In this document: one piece after another, positions 42,259 to 51,740 of the stretch
How the letters are laid out: every line of letters begins with the position of its first letter
How positions within the stretch are numbered: position 1 is the first letter of the stretch
Assembly (NCBI RefSeq): GCF_016862895.1
Contig: NZ_BONV01000005.1
Span: 248,001 to 312,000, forward strand
Direction of reading: 5' to 3'
Origin: Planotetraspora kaengkrachanensis
Lineage (GTDB): Bacteria; Actinomycetota; Actinomycetes; Streptosporangiales; Streptosporangiaceae
Length of the DNA stretch: 64,000 bases
Made by a program: the position numbers and the translations under genes
Notes under the pieces: generated by a model
Seen by the model: only the letters and a program-made list of their open reading frames with translations
What the model was told of the DNA's origin: nothing
The model's database searches: none

Positions 42259-43725
42259 ATGACGCGGTGCCTGGTCACGGGGGCGACCGGTTACATCGGC
42301 GGCAGGCTCGTGCCGCAACTGCTCGAGGCCGGGTACGAGGTCCGGTGCATGGCCAGGGCCGCCGGCAGGCTGCGGGATCATGCCTGGCGCGACCGGGTGG
42401 AGGTCCGCGAGGCGGACGCGATGATCCCCCAGCAGACGCGGGCCGCGCTCGACGGGGTCGACGTCGCCTACTACCTCATCCACACGATGGGGTCGGGACG
42501 CGACTTCGCCAGAAGGGACCGGCAGGCGGCCGAGGTGTTCGCCGCCGCGGCCCGGGGCGCGGGCGTGCGCCGGATCGTCTACCTCGGCGGGCACACCACG
42601 TCCAGGAGGCCGTCGCCGCACATGCGCTCGCGCGGCGAGGTCGAGCGGATCCTGCTCTCCTCTGACGTTCCGACCGTCGCGCTCCGCGCCGCCATGATCA
42701 TCGGCTCCGGGTCGGTGTCGTTCGAGATGTTGCGCCACCTCACCGAGCGACTGCCGGTCATGACCACGCCCCGCTGGGTGCGCACGCTGACGCAGCCGAT
42801 CGCGATCAGGGACGTGCTGCGCTACCTGGTGGGCGTCGCGGAACTGCCCGCCCAGGTGAGCCGGGCCTTCGACATCGGCGGCCCGGACGTCCTGTCCTAC
42901 GCCGACATGATGCGGGGATACGCCGAGGTCGCGGGCCTGCCTCCCCGGGTGATCATCCCGGTTCCCGTGCTCACCCCGCGGTTGTCGAGCTACTGGGTCG
43001 GGCTGGTCACTCCGGTGCCCGCCGGAGTCGCCCGGCCTCTCGTGGAGTCCCTCCGCAACGAGGCGATCTGCCATGAGCACGACATCACCCGGTACGTCCC
43101 CGACCTCCCCGAAGGGCTCATCGATTTCCGCCAGGCCGTGCATCTCGCACTGCGCCGGATCAAGGAGGCCGACGTCGCCACCCGCTGGTCGTCGGCCTCG
43201 ACTCCGGGCGCACCGAGCGACCCGCTGCCGACCGACCCCGACTGGGCGGGCGGCAGCCTCTACGTCGATGAGCGCAGCAAGGTCGTCGACGCGTCCCGCG
43301 CCGCGCTGTGGCAGGTCATCGAGGGTGTCGGCGGCGACAACGGGTGGTACTCCCTGCCCGTCGCCTGGCGGATCCGCGGGCTGCTCGACCGCCTCCTGGG
43401 CGGGGTCGGCCTGCGCCGGGGACGGCGCGACGCCCGGAGACTGCGGGTCGGGGACGCCGTCGACTTCTGGCGGGTCGAGGAGATCGTGCCAGGCGCCCTG
43501 CTGCGACTGCGCGCCGAGATGCGGCTGCCCGGCCTGGCGTGGCTGGAGCTCGCCTGCCACGAGGAGGACGGCCGGACGGTCTACTGCCAGCGGGCGATCT
43601 TCCACCCGCACGGCCTGCTCGGCCACCTGTACTGGCGCGGCATCTCGCCCCTGCACGGGCTGATCTTCGGCCGCATGCCGGGCAACGTGGCCAGGGCCGC
43701 GGCCCGGCAGGGCCACGCCGCCTGA
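42259..43725 (+). CDS. SDR-DUF2867 fusion protein
   Basis: The 488-residue protein starts with an atypical short-chain dehydrogenase (LVTGATGYIGGRLVPQLLEA; YLIHTMGSG; IYLGG-like IVYLGGHTTS) and ends with a DUF2867 domain from about residue 320 (DERSKVVDASRAALWQVIEG, LRVGDAVDFWRVEEIVPGAL, LPGLAWLELACHEED). The combination is common in actinomycetes and cyanobacteria; the first half may bind NAD(P) and a ubiquinone-like ligand. GGGAG precedes ATG 42259. No operon partner is apparent. Confidence 0.9.
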   Translation: MTRCLVTGATGYIGGRLVPQLLEAGYEVRCMARAAGRLRDHAWRDRVEVREADAMIPQQTRAALDGVDVAYYLIHTMGSGRDFARRDRQAAEVFAAAARGAGVRRIVYLGGHTTSRRPSPHMRSRGEVERILLSSDVPTVALRAAMIIGSGSVSFEMLRHLTERLPVMTTPRWVRTLTQPIAIRDVLRYLVGVAELPAQVSRAFDIGGPDVLSYADMMRGYAEVAGLPPRVIIPVPVLTPRLSSYWVGLVTPVPAGVARPLVESLRNEAICHEHDITRYVPDLPEGLIDFRQAVHLALRRIKEADVATRWSSASTPGAPSDPLPTDPDWAGGSLYVDERSKVVDASRAALWQVIEGVGGDNGWYSLPVAWRIRGLLDRLLGGVGLRRGRRDARRLRVGDAVDFWRVEEIVPGALLRLRAEMRLPGLAWLELACHEEDGRTVYCQRAIFHPHGLLGHLYWRGISPLHGLIFGRMPGNVARAAARQGHAA

Positions 43726-44016
43726 CGGCCGGACCGTCCTGACCGCGACGCCTCCCGCGGAGGCCCTCGCGACTGGCGCTCCCGCAGGGCGGAGCTTGCC
43801 GCTCTGCCCGCGGACCCGGAGGCGGCCGGGAAACCGCCGCTCATGACGCTGCCGTGGCGCCCTCGACGGCAGCGAACCGTTATCTCCGGGTTCGTGCCCC
43901 GGCCCTGCTCGCGGCGGGACGAGCCATCGAAGATCGAGTCACGAAAAATCGTGCATTGCATCGTTCCATGTGATCCAATCGCGGCACGATCGATCAGCGG
44001 GCGAACGGAGGCCGTC

Positions 44017-46536
44017 ATGGCCGTGTCCGAGATGGAGCCGGCGGCGGGACCAGTGCCAGGACCAGTGGCAAAACCGGGGCAGGGCCTCGGGGCGGGCCTC
44101 GTGCCACCGGAGCCCCCCTCCGACGGCGTGACCGAGATCCGGCTCCACGGTGTGGGAGGCACCTCGCCCCAGAGCATGGTCGGCGATCTCCCGCTCCAAC
44201 AGGTCGGCGGCGACGCGATCGCCGGGTTCTACCGCAGGCCCGACGCGGAGGGCCGCCACATCGAGGCCTACTCCTGGGGCGGGCTGACCTCTCGGAGCGG
44301 CACCCGGGTGTTGTGGTTGCTGTTGCTGCCGTTCCTGCTGGCCAACCTCGCCGGTTGGATGTTCCCTCCCCAGATGTTGCGCCGTCCGCGCGTCTTCGCG
44401 GTCTACCGGGCCGCGATCCGCTGGGCGGCGCTGGCCGTGACCCTGAACGCCGTGTTGTTCCTCACCTGGATCCCGATCGACTACCTCGGATACCAGTGCG
44501 GCGGTCGCGCGGAATGCGTCAAATCATGGCCGCTCTACGGGTTCGGGCTCCAGTTCGGCTTCGTCCAGGACCATCCAGGACGGCGCATCCTGATCGCGGC
44601 GGCCGTGCCGTTGCTGGCGATCGCGATCATGCTCGTGCTGTCTCGCCGAACGCTGGGACGGTACGAGTCGGTGCGTCCTCCCGCCCGCGGTCCCCTTCCC
44701 TCGGCCGATCCCGCACGCAGCGCGGCGGCGCTGACCGCCGGGCTCGCGCATCCCGATTTCTGGAACGGCAGGCGTGCTACCTCCCGCCTGGGCATGGCGC
44801 ACCTGGCGGCGGCGGTCGCCATGCTGGCCGCGCTGATCGCTCACACCGTGCGCTCCACGGTGAATGTGGAGCAGCGGCCTCTCGCGTCCGCCGCCCTTGT
44901 GCTGAGCGGCCTCGTCCTCGCCGGCGTGGTCGTGGCACTCGTCGCGGAGACGGAGAAGAGATGGCCGGAGAAACTCGCCGTCGCGATGCTCGCGGTCGCC
45001 GTCGCGGCCCTGGCGCTGTCGGCGGTCTTCGCGTGGACGCAGCCGGCCGTGGCCTTCACCGAGGGCGAGTTGCCCGGCATGGGGCAGGCCGTGAACCTCA
45101 CGAACATGGCGGTCGCGGGGACTCTCGCACTGGTGCTGGTCACGGTGCTCGCCGGCACGGCCGTGACGCCGGCCGGGTGGCTGCTGACAGCCGCCACGCT
45201 CGGGGCGGTCGTGCTCGCGCTCTGGGTCACCGACGTGGCGGAGTACCCCGGCGTCCGGGTCGCAGCCGTGCTGGTGCTCATCGTCGGGCTCGCCCTCGCC
45301 GGACAGGCGGCCCGCCGCGGCTACGACAGATTCCGCTGGGCGGCGCCGTTCGTCGTGATGGCCCTCGCGGCGGGCGTGCTCAACGTCTTCATGCTCGGCT
45401 CACTCATCCGGGTCGCGGACACCGTGGGCGCGATCCACTATTCGGAGACCGACTACCTCGTCCCGCCCCAGGAGCCCGTCGTCGCCGTGTTCCAGGTCAT
45501 CCGGCCGTTCGCGCCGTACCTGGCCCTCCTGCCGGGAGCGATCGCCGTGGTGTTCCTGCTCTGGCAGGGCGTGCTGATCTGGCGCGCCGCGAGCGGTCCG
45601 GCCACGGAGCAGACCCGGCAGGCCTATCTCGTGCGGGAACAGGCCGCCGCCCCGACGCCCGGCAGCCCCGCGGCGTGGGTCGCCTCCACCGTCTCCGACC
45701 CCGCCGTAGGGAATCCGGCCGTCCACGACTGGCTGCGGGTGCGGTCCTGGGCGCAGACGGTGGCCGCCTGGCGGCGGCTCGCCCAGGCTCCGCTGGACCT
45801 GGACCTGCTGCTCACCGGCATCGTCGTCGCGGGAGTGTTCCTGGTCGGCTCGATGCAGTTGGACGACGGCGCGACCGGCGGGGCGCCCCCCTGGTTGATC
45901 GGCCTCGGCACGACGCTCGCCGCCGCGCTCCCCCTGTTCCTCATCGTGCTGCTGCGTTCCGGCTGGAACGACCTCACCAAGCGCAAGGCGATCGGCGTCC
46001 TGTGGGACGTCGGCACGTTCTGGCCCCGCTCCTACCATCCGTTCGCCCCGCCGTCGTACGCCGAGCGGGCGGTGCCCGAACTCCAGCGCCGCATCTGGTG
46101 GCTGCGCGACAACGGCGGCAAGGTGCTGCTCACCGCGCACAGCCAGGGCTCCGTGCTGGCCGTCGCCGCACTCGCCCAGCCGGACCGCCGCAGCCCGGAC
46201 GACCAGGTGTCGCTCGTGACGTTCGGGTCCCCGGTCTACAAGCTGTACAACTGGGGCTTCCCCGCCTACTTCAACCAGGACATGCTGAACCACCTGCGAG
46301 TGGAGCGCTGGGAGAACCTGTACTACCTCACCGACTACATCGGCGGCCCCCTCGGCGCCGCCACCTGCCACGACGTCGAGACACCCGACCCGCCCACCAG
46401 CACGTTCCGGTACGGCGAGCCGGTCCCCCGCGTCGGCAGCCACACCGGCTACTGGGACGACCCCGCCCTGTGGAAGGCCGTGGGCCAGGCGGCGGCGCTG
46501 CTCGCGGCCCGACGGCCAGAGCCGCCGCGGGAATGA
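44017..46536 (+). CDS. Large membrane protein with split alpha/beta-hydrolase motifs
   Basis: The 839-residue protein has HGVGGTSP near residue 47 (oxyanion-loop type) and, 660 residues later, the nucleophile elbow LTAHSQGS with Ser709. Between them lie about ten hydrophobic helices. The C-terminal part (RRIWWLRDNGGKVLL, VSLVTFGSPVYKLYN) resembles lipase/DUF-type hydrolases. It is therefore a possible membrane-embedded esterase with a transmembrane block inserted in the hydrolase fold. ATG 44017 has ACGGAG 6 bases upstream. The gene is monocistronic; substrate unknown. Bases 43726-44016 contain no other gene. Confidence 0.8.
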   Translation: MAVSEMEPAAGPVPGPVAKPGQGLGAGLVPPEPPSDGVTEIRLHGVGGTSPQSMVGDLPLQQVGGDAIAGFYRRPDAEGRHIEAYSWGGLTSRSGTRVLWLLLLPFLLANLAGWMFPPQMLRRPRVFAVYRAAIRWAALAVTLNAVLFLTWIPIDYLGYQCGGRAECVKSWPLYGFGLQFGFVQDHPGRRILIAAAVPLLAIAIMLVLSRRTLGRYESVRPPARGPLPSADPARSAAALTAGLAHPDFWNGRRATSRLGMAHLAAAVAMLAALIAHTVRSTVNVEQRPLASAALVLSGLVLAGVVVALVAETEKRWPEKLAVAMLAVAVAALALSAVFAWTQPAVAFTEGELPGMGQAVNLTNMAVAGTLALVLVTVLAGTAVTPAGWLLTAATLGAVVLALWVTDVAEYPGVRVAAVLVLIVGLALAGQAARRGYDRFRWAAPFVVMALAAGVLNVFMLGSLIRVADTVGAIHYSETDYLVPPQEPVVAVFQVIRPFAPYLALLPGAIAVVFLLWQGVLIWRAASGPATEQTRQAYLVREQAAAPTPGSPAAWVASTVSDPAVGNPAVHDWLRVRSWAQTVAAWRRLAQAPLDLDLLLTGIVVAGVFLVGSMQLDDGATGGAPPWLIGLGTTLAAALPLFLIVLLRSGWNDLTKRKAIGVLWDVGTFWPRSYHPFAPPSYAERAVPELQRRIWWLRDNGGKVLLTAHSQGSVLAVAALAQPDRRSPDDQVSLVTFGSPVYKLYNWGFPAYFNQDMLNHLRVERWENLYYLTDYIGGPLGAATCHDVETPDPPTSTFRYGEPVPRVGSHTGYWDDPALWKAVGQAAALLAARRPEPPRE

Positions 46537-46548
46537 GCCCCGGCCGCG

Positions 46549-46582
46549 GTCTCAGTCAGTGCCGGGTCTCAGTCAGTGCCGG
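46549..46582. repeat. Short tandem direct repeat
   Basis: GTCTCAGTCAGTGCCGG occurs twice in tandem (46549-46565 and 46566-46582), and a third GTCTCAGcC fragment adjoins. It lies between the large membrane protein and the leftward WYL gene and has no obvious function. Confidence 0.7.
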
Positions 46583-46584
46583 TC

Positions 46585-47544
46585 TCAGCCGGCGGCGCGG
46601 TCGTAGCGGGCGGCCAGTTCGCGCAGGTGCGCCGCCAACTCCGGCGGGTCGTCGACGGTGAAGTCGAGCCCGAGCAGCCCGAGATGGACGGCGATGGTGC
46701 CGAGCGTGTCCGCCCCCGTCCGCAGGACGCTCGTGGTCTCGTCGACGACCTCGACGGTCCCGACCGCGGGCGTGATCCGCTCGGCGACGGCCTGCGCGGG
46801 CGCGTGAACGATCACCCTGGCGTTGTGACGCCAGCCCGCCGCTGACACCCGGCGCGAGACGTAGGCGGCGACGTCATCCTCGGGCAGTTCGCGGGGCGCG
46901 AACCTCGGGCCGTTCGGCGTGCGCGGTTCGATGCGGTCGACCCGGAACGTCCGCCAGTCGCCGCGGTCGGCGTCCCAGGCCACCAGGTACCACCGCCGTC
47001 CCCAGTTGACCAGCCGGTACGGCTCCGCCGTACGGAGGCCGACCGTCCCCGCGTGGTCGCGGTAGTCGAACCGAAGCAGTTCGCGGTCGCGGCAGGCGGC
47101 CGCCAGCGTCGTCAGCACCTCGGGGTCGACCGACGGTGCCCCGCCGTCGCGCGGCACCGGGACGGTGTAGGTGTGCAGGGCGTTGACCCGGCGGCGCAGC
47201 CGGGAGGGCAGCACCTGCTCGAGCTTGGCCAGTGCGCGCAGGGACGTCTCCTCCAGGCCCGCGATCGCCCCGCCGGCCGCGGTGCGCAGCCCCACCGCGA
47301 CGGCCACCGCCTCCTCGTCGTCGAGCAGGAGCGGCGGGAGGGCCGACCCGGCGCCCAGCCGGTAACCGCCCACCGGCCCGCGAGCGGCGTTGACGGGATA
47401 GCCGAGGGACCGCAGCCGCTCCACGTCGTTGCGGACGGTGCGCGTGCTCACGCCCAGCCGTTCGGCGAGATCGGTCCCCGTCCAGTCGCGCGGCGTCTGC
47501 AGCAGTGACAGCAGGCGGAGAAGCCGCGCCGAGGTCTCCAACAT
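46585..47544 (-). CDS. WYL-domain HTH regulator (YafY type)
   Basis: The 319-residue protein has an HTH_11 winged helix at the start (LLRLLSLLQTPRDWTGTDLA, RLGVSTRTVRNDVERLRSLG) and a WYL domain (residues ~145-235; LRFDYRDHAG, PYRLVNWGRRWYLVAWDADR) with a C-terminal WCX domain. WYL proteins bind single-stranded nucleic acid or other ligands and commonly control DNA-damage or defence genes. It is divergent from an AlkZ-like gene, with a dyad operator between them, suggesting a DNA-damage-linked pair. Confidence 0.9.
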   Translation of the reverse strand: MLETSARLLRLLSLLQTPRDWTGTDLAERLGVSTRTVRNDVERLRSLGYPVNAARGPVGGYRLGAGSALPPLLLDDEEAVAVAVGLRTAAGGAIAGLEETSLRALAKLEQVLPSRLRRRVNALHTYTVPVPRDGGAPSVDPEVLTTLAAACRDRELLRFDYRDHAGTVGLRTAEPYRLVNWGRRWYLVAWDADRGDWRTFRVDRIEPRTPNGPRFAPRELPEDDVAAYVSRRVSAAGWRHNARVIVHAPAQAVAERITPAVGTVEVVDETTSVLRTGADTLGTIAVHLGLLGLDFTVDDPPELAAHLRELAARYDRAAG

Positions 47545-47563
47545 GAGACCAGTCTGCCGACTA

Positions 47564-47586
47564 ATTAGGAATGAGGTGTTCCTAAT
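47564..47586. promoter_or_regulatory. WYL-regulator operator candidate
   Basis: ATTAGGAA-TGAGGTG-TTCCTAAT is a perfect dyad with 8-bp arms and a 7-bp spacer, in the 62-base gap between the divergent WYL and AlkZ-like genes. It is AT-rich against the surroundings. Confidence 0.75.
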
Positions 47587-47606
47587 GGACGTCTAACGTT
47601 CGGGGC

Positions 47607-48734
47607 ATGGAGAACGGCAACGACATCCGCCCCGGGACCGGCCCCGTCCTGAGCCGCCGCGCGATCAACCGCGCCACTCTCGAGCGGCAACTCCTGCTGC
47701 GCCGCCACGACATGACGGCACACGAGGCGATCGAGCACCTCGTGGGCCTGCAGGCGCAGACCCCGCACACCTGGTACGTCGGCCTGTGGGGCCGGTTGGC
47801 CGGCTTCGATCCCCGTGAAGCCGCCGACCTGCTGACGAGCCGCGGGGCCGTCCGCATGGCACTCATGCGGTCGACGATCCATCTGGTGACGGCGCAGGAC
47901 GCCCTCGCGCTGCGTGCGCTGATCCAGCCGGTGATCGAGCGCGGCACGAGATCCGTCTTCGGCAAGGGCGTCGCGGGGATCGACCCGGACGAGCTCGCCC
48001 GCGCGGGCAGGGCGGCGGTCGAGGAGAGGCCGCTGACCTTCAGCGAGCTCGGCAGGGTCCTCGGCGAGCGGTGGCCGGGCCGCGACCAGGCGTCGCTCGC
48101 CCAGACCACGAGGGCCGCGTTGCCGCTGGTCCAGGTGCCGCCCCGCGGAGTCTGGGGCGCGAGCGGCCTGGCCAGGCACACCACGGCCGAGGCCTGGCTG
48201 GGCCGGCCGCTTCGCGCGGACTACCCGGTGGAGGAGATGGTCCTGCGCTATCTCGCGGCGTTCGGCCCCGCCACCGTGCGGGACGTGCAGACGTGGTCGG
48301 GCCTGACCCGGCTCACCGAGATACTCGAACGCCTGCGGCCCCGCCTGCTGTCCTTCCGTGACGAGGACGGCGCCGAGCTGTTCGACCTGCCGGACGCTCC
48401 TCGGCCGGATCCCGGCACCCCCGCGCCGCCCCGGTTGCTGTACGACTTCGACAATCTCCTGCTCTCGCACGCCGACAGGTCGCGGGTGGTGACCGACGCC
48501 TACCGCCGGCAGGACTTCGACGACCACGGGCCCGTCCCCCGCCTCATCCTCCTCGACGGATTCACCGCGGGGACGTGGACCTTCGCCGCGGAGCGCGGGA
48601 AGGCGACGCTGGTGATCCGCCTCTTCGCGAAGACGTCCGGCGAGGACGCCGACGCGCTGGCCGCCGAGGGTGCGGCGCTCGCGGAATTCCTGGCCCCCGA
48701 GGCGGAGGTCCGCGACGTCCGGTTCGCCTCGTGA
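47607..48734 (+). CDS. AlkZ/HTH_42-family DNA glycosylase-like protein
   Basis: The 375-residue protein belongs to the winged-helix HTH_42/AlkZ family. The Gln-x-Gln motif of AlkZ glycosylases is present as Gln49-Ala-Gln51 in HLVGLQAQTPHTWY, and RSTIHLVTAQDALALR and LLYDFDNLLLSHADR are family blocks. AlkZ-type enzymes excise interstrand crosslinks or bulky alkylated bases. The divergent WYL regulator supports a DNA-repair or self-resistance role. Substrate preference cannot be inferred. Confidence 0.88.
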   Translation: MENGNDIRPGTGPVLSRRAINRATLERQLLLRRHDMTAHEAIEHLVGLQAQTPHTWYVGLWGRLAGFDPREAADLLTSRGAVRMALMRSTIHLVTAQDALALRALIQPVIERGTRSVFGKGVAGIDPDELARAGRAAVEERPLTFSELGRVLGERWPGRDQASLAQTTRAALPLVQVPPRGVWGASGLARHTTAEAWLGRPLRADYPVEEMVLRYLAAFGPATVRDVQTWSGLTRLTEILERLRPRLLSFRDEDGAELFDLPDAPRPDPGTPAPPRLLYDFDNLLLSHADRSRVVTDAYRRQDFDDHGPVPRLILLDGFTAGTWTFAAERGKATLVIRLFAKTSGEDADALAAEGAALAEFLAPEAEVRDVRFAS

Positions 48735-48777
48735 ACCGGGGTCGCGGCCGGCACGGACCTGGACCCCCTGCGCGGGC

Positions 48778-49683
48778 TCAGCCGAGGGCGACCGTCACCG
48801 GGAGGAACAGCCGGTCCCGGTCGCCGGGAAGGTCGTCGCCGTGGATCATGACGGTCGTGGTGAAGGCCCGGGTCAGGCCGTGGTCCTCGGCCCAGCCGGT
48901 CAGCGCGGGCCGCCGGTGCTCCACGTCGAGCCGCAGCGGCCCCTCGGCCTCCGCGGCCAGGTCGGACAGCAGTCCCGAAGCCGTCTCCCCGTCACGCGCG
49001 ATCAGTGGGCCGAGCACGGTGACGCCCTCGTTGCGCCAGGCCCCGCCGTACGCCGTGACGCCGGAGGGTCCCTCCACGACTCGCATCGACGCACAGAAGG
49101 CGGGCAACCGGGAGACCAGTTCGGTGCGCGGCGCCCCCCACGCCTCCGCGTCCAGGGCGAGCACCGCGGGAAGGTCGGCCGCGGTCATCGGACGCGACAC
49201 AGGCCGGGCCGGATCCGACGGCCGGGCCCGGAACGACCCGGTGTACGCGCTGGAGTGACCGATCGCGCGGAAGCCGAGGCGTTCGTAGAGCGGACGCCCG
49301 TACTCGGTGGCCGTCAGCCAAAGGCACGACGTGCCGCTCCGCTTCATCGCGTGCGTCATCAGCCGCCTGCCGAGACCCCGGCGCTCGTGCCTGCGCGCGA
49401 CGAGCATCATGCCGATGGCCGCGACCCCCGTGCCGTACCGGGTGGACGCCACCGTCGCGGCCAGCCCGCCCGCTGGGTCGTCGATTCCGTAGACCTCGCC
49501 GACGTCGAAAAGCAGACGCCATTTGCGCTCTTCACGCGACCAGTCGCGGTCCTCGGCCAGCAGCATGCAGTCGGGCAGGTCGTCGAAGCCGAGCCTCCGG
49601 ACGGGCAGGTCGGGCGAAGAAGGCCTGACCTCGTTCTGGTCGATCGGCGAGTCGGTTTCTGGCACAAATGGGACATTAGCCAC
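48778..49683 (-). CDS. GNAT-family acetyltransferase (two-domain)
   Basis: The 301-residue protein has an N-terminal GNAT domain with the acetyl-CoA loop RRHERRGLGRRLMTHAM and the C-terminal strand LYERLGFRAIG. A second, degenerate acetyltransferase-like half (residues ~160-300) follows, as in many Eis-like or antibiotic-acetylating proteins. Substrate unknown. It is convergent with the AlkZ-like gene and has no close operon partner. ATG 49683 is used; the long N-terminal extension before RRLGFDDLPD is uncertain. Confidence 0.85.
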   Translation of the reverse strand: MANVPFVPETDSPIDQNEVRPSSPDLPVRRLGFDDLPDCMLLAEDRDWSREERKWRLLFDVGEVYGIDDPAGGLAATVASTRYGTGVAAIGMMLVARRHERRGLGRRLMTHAMKRSGTSCLWLTATEYGRPLYERLGFRAIGHSSAYTGSFRARPSDPARPVSRPMTAADLPAVLALDAEAWGAPRTELVSRLPAFCASMRVVEGPSGVTAYGGAWRNEGVTVLGPLIARDGETASGLLSDLAAEAEGPLRLDVEHRRPALTGWAEDHGLTRAFTTTVMIHGDDLPGDRDRLFLPVTVALG

Positions 49684-49707
49684 TCGCCGTACGGCGCGTC
49701 GATCGAT

Positions 49708-50400
49708 TTAACCGGCCACGTCCGGCTCGTCGAGGAGACCGGCGTCGTGGACGAGCAGCGCGATCTGCACCCGGTTGTTGAGGCCGAGCTTGGTGAGGAT
49801 GCTCGACACGTGCGTCTTCACCGTGGGGACGCCGAGATAGAGGACGGCGGCTATCTGGGCGTTCGACCTGCCCTCTCCGACTGCGACGGCCACCTCGCGT
49901 TCGCGGTCGTTGAGGAGCGCGAGGCGCCGCCCGGCGTCGGCGCGGCGCCGGTCCTGGCCGGAGTGGGCGACCCGGGCCATGAGGCGCCGGGTGACCGCCG
50001 GGGAGAGCACGGGATGGCCCTTGGCGACCTGCCGCACCGCCGCCACGATCTCGTCGGGCGGGGTGTCCTTGAGGAGGAACCCGGCGGCGCCGACGCGCAG
50101 GGCGCGCAGCACGTGCTCGTCGGCGTCGAAGGTGGTCAGGACGATGACCTCGGGTGCGTCCGGGCGGGCGCGCAGGGCCTCGGTGGCGGAAAGCCCGTCC
50201 ATCGCGGGCATCCGGATGTCCATCAGCACCACGTCGGGGTCGTGCAGGTCGACGAGCGACAGGGCCTGCGCGCCGTCGCCGGCTTCGGCGACCACGCGGA
50301 TGTCGGGCGCGCCGCCGAGCATCATCGTCAGGCCGGCACGCACCAGGGGATCGTCGTCGACGATGAGCACGCCCACGGGGAGGGAGGCCGAGGTGGTCAT
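49708..50400 (-). CDS. LuxR-type response regulator
   Basis: The receiver domain has acidic pocket Asp15-Asp17, phosphorylation site Asp61 in VLMDIRMP, and a Lys in LLKDTP; the C-terminal HTH reads LNDREREVAVAVGEGRSNAQ and YLGVPTVKTHVSSILTKLGL. It is a NarL-family response regulator of 230 residues. ATG 50400 overlaps the TGA of the kinase gene (ATGA), so kinase and regulator are coupled. The target genes are unknown; none is recognisably controlled in the window. Confidence 0.93.
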   Translation of the reverse strand: MTTSASLPVGVLIVDDDPLVRAGLTMMLGGAPDIRVVAEAGDGAQALSLVDLHDPDVVLMDIRMPAMDGLSATEALRARPDAPEVIVLTTFDADEHVLRALRVGAAGFLLKDTPPDEIVAAVRQVAKGHPVLSPAVTRRLMARVAHSGQDRRRADAGRRLALLNDREREVAVAVGEGRSNAQIAAVLYLGVPTVKTHVSSILTKLGLNNRVQIALLVHDAGLLDEPDVAG

Positions 50401-51563
50401 GTCGGCCAGGGTAACCATGCCGCCAGACGCCAGCCGCCTTCCCCGGTCGGGCCGTGCTCCAGCCGCCCGCCCGCGAGCGCGACCCGCTCGGCCAGGCCGA
50501 GAAGTCCCTGGCCGCCGGGGGCGTCCGTCGCGGTGGATCCGGCAGGCCGGGGAACGGGTTCGGCGTCCGGAGCGGTGTTGCCCACCTCGACGGTCAGCCC
50601 CTGGCCGGGCGCCCCCGCCGCACGCAACCGCACACCGGCTCCCGTCGCGTGCTTCCTGGCGTTGGTCAGGCCTTCCTGGACGACGCGGTAGGCCGTTCTG
50701 CCCATGCCGTCGGGAACCTGGCCGCCGATCTCCTGCCGCAGATCGACCCGCATCCCCGCCTCGACCGACTCGGCGACGAGCTGGTGGATGTCCGCGAAGG
50801 TGGGTTGCGGCAGCTCGCCCACCGGCGCGCGAAGCACGCCGATGACCTCGCGCAGGTCCTGCAGCGCCTGGTGAGCACTCTCTCTGATCACCTTGGCGGC
50901 ACGGGCGACGTCCTCGGGCGGGGCGTCGGGGCGGTACTCCAGCGCACCGGCGTGGACGCTGAGCAGCGACAGCCGGTGGCCGAGCACGTCGTGCATCTCC
51001 CTGGCGATGGCCTCACGCGTGCGCAACTGGGCCTGCTCCGCGCGCAGATGCGCCTCGGTCTCCGCGCGGGCCGCCCGGTCGCGCAGCGAAACGACCAGTT
51101 CCCGCCGGTGGTGGATGAACAGGCCCCAGCCGACGATGGCGCCCTGGATGGCGAGCCCCAGGAGAAAGAGCAGGAGACCGGGCATCGCCGGCTCGGGACG
51201 CAGCTCGACGTAGACGACCCCGGAGACGAGGCTCAGCCCGAAGACGATCCCCGTGGTCCGGGGCGGCCGATGGACCGCGACGGTGAACAGGGCGACCAGC
51301 ATCGCGCCCGAGACCAGCTCCGAGAACGCCGCCAGGGCGATCAGCACCACGCAGAGCTCGACCGGCCGGCTGCGCCTCAGCCACAGTGCGGCGCAGCCCA
51401 GCGTGGCGACGATCTGGTCGAGGCCGAAGACCCATGCCGGCTCCGGCAGCGGCGCCTGAACGCGCTCCGATGCCGTGAGCAGCCCGAAGGCGACCGCGAA
51501 CAGGAACAAGCAGGTGTCCACGATCCAGTCCCGGGTGCTGCGCCGGGTCGCCACGACGTCCAT
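50397..51563 (-). CDS. Sensor histidine kinase (NarL/DesK type)
   Basis: The 388-residue protein has four or five N-terminal membrane helices, then a HisKA_3 dimerisation domain with phospho-His191 in REMHDVLGHRL, and an ATPase domain with N-box VQEGLTNARKH and G-box GGQGLLGLAERV. It has no periplasmic sensor domain of note, so it may sense membrane state or a membrane-soluble ligand, as DesK-like kinases do. It is upstream of and translationally coupled to the response regulator. Confidence 0.92.
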   Translation of the reverse strand: MDVVATRRSTRDWIVDTCLFLFAVAFGLLTASERVQAPLPEPAWVFGLDQIVATLGCAALWLRRSRPVELCVVLIALAAFSELVSGAMLVALFTVAVHRPPRTTGIVFGLSLVSGVVYVELRPEPAMPGLLLFLLGLAIQGAIVGWGLFIHHRRELVVSLRDRAARAETEAHLRAEQAQLRTREAIAREMHDVLGHRLSLLSVHAGALEYRPDAPPEDVARAAKVIRESAHQALQDLREVIGVLRAPVGELPQPTFADIHQLVAESVEAGMRVDLRQEIGGQVPDGMGRTAYRVVQEGLTNARKHATGAGVRLRAAGAPGQGLTVEVGNTAPDAEPVPRPAGSTATDAPGGQGLLGLAERVALAGGRLEHGPTGEGGWRLAAWLPWPT

Positions 51564-51740
51564 CGTTTCGAGGCTACCGACCGGGCGGCGTCCGGCCAGG
51601 TGCCCGCGAGGCGACGATACCGAAGTCCGGACGAACGCTACTTTGGTCGGTCACGGCCCGCCGGGCGGATACGCGCGGCGGGCCGCGGAGAGCCTCTTGG
51701 CCGTTCCGCGGGCCGGCGCGGGCTCCCTAGCGTTCCGATC

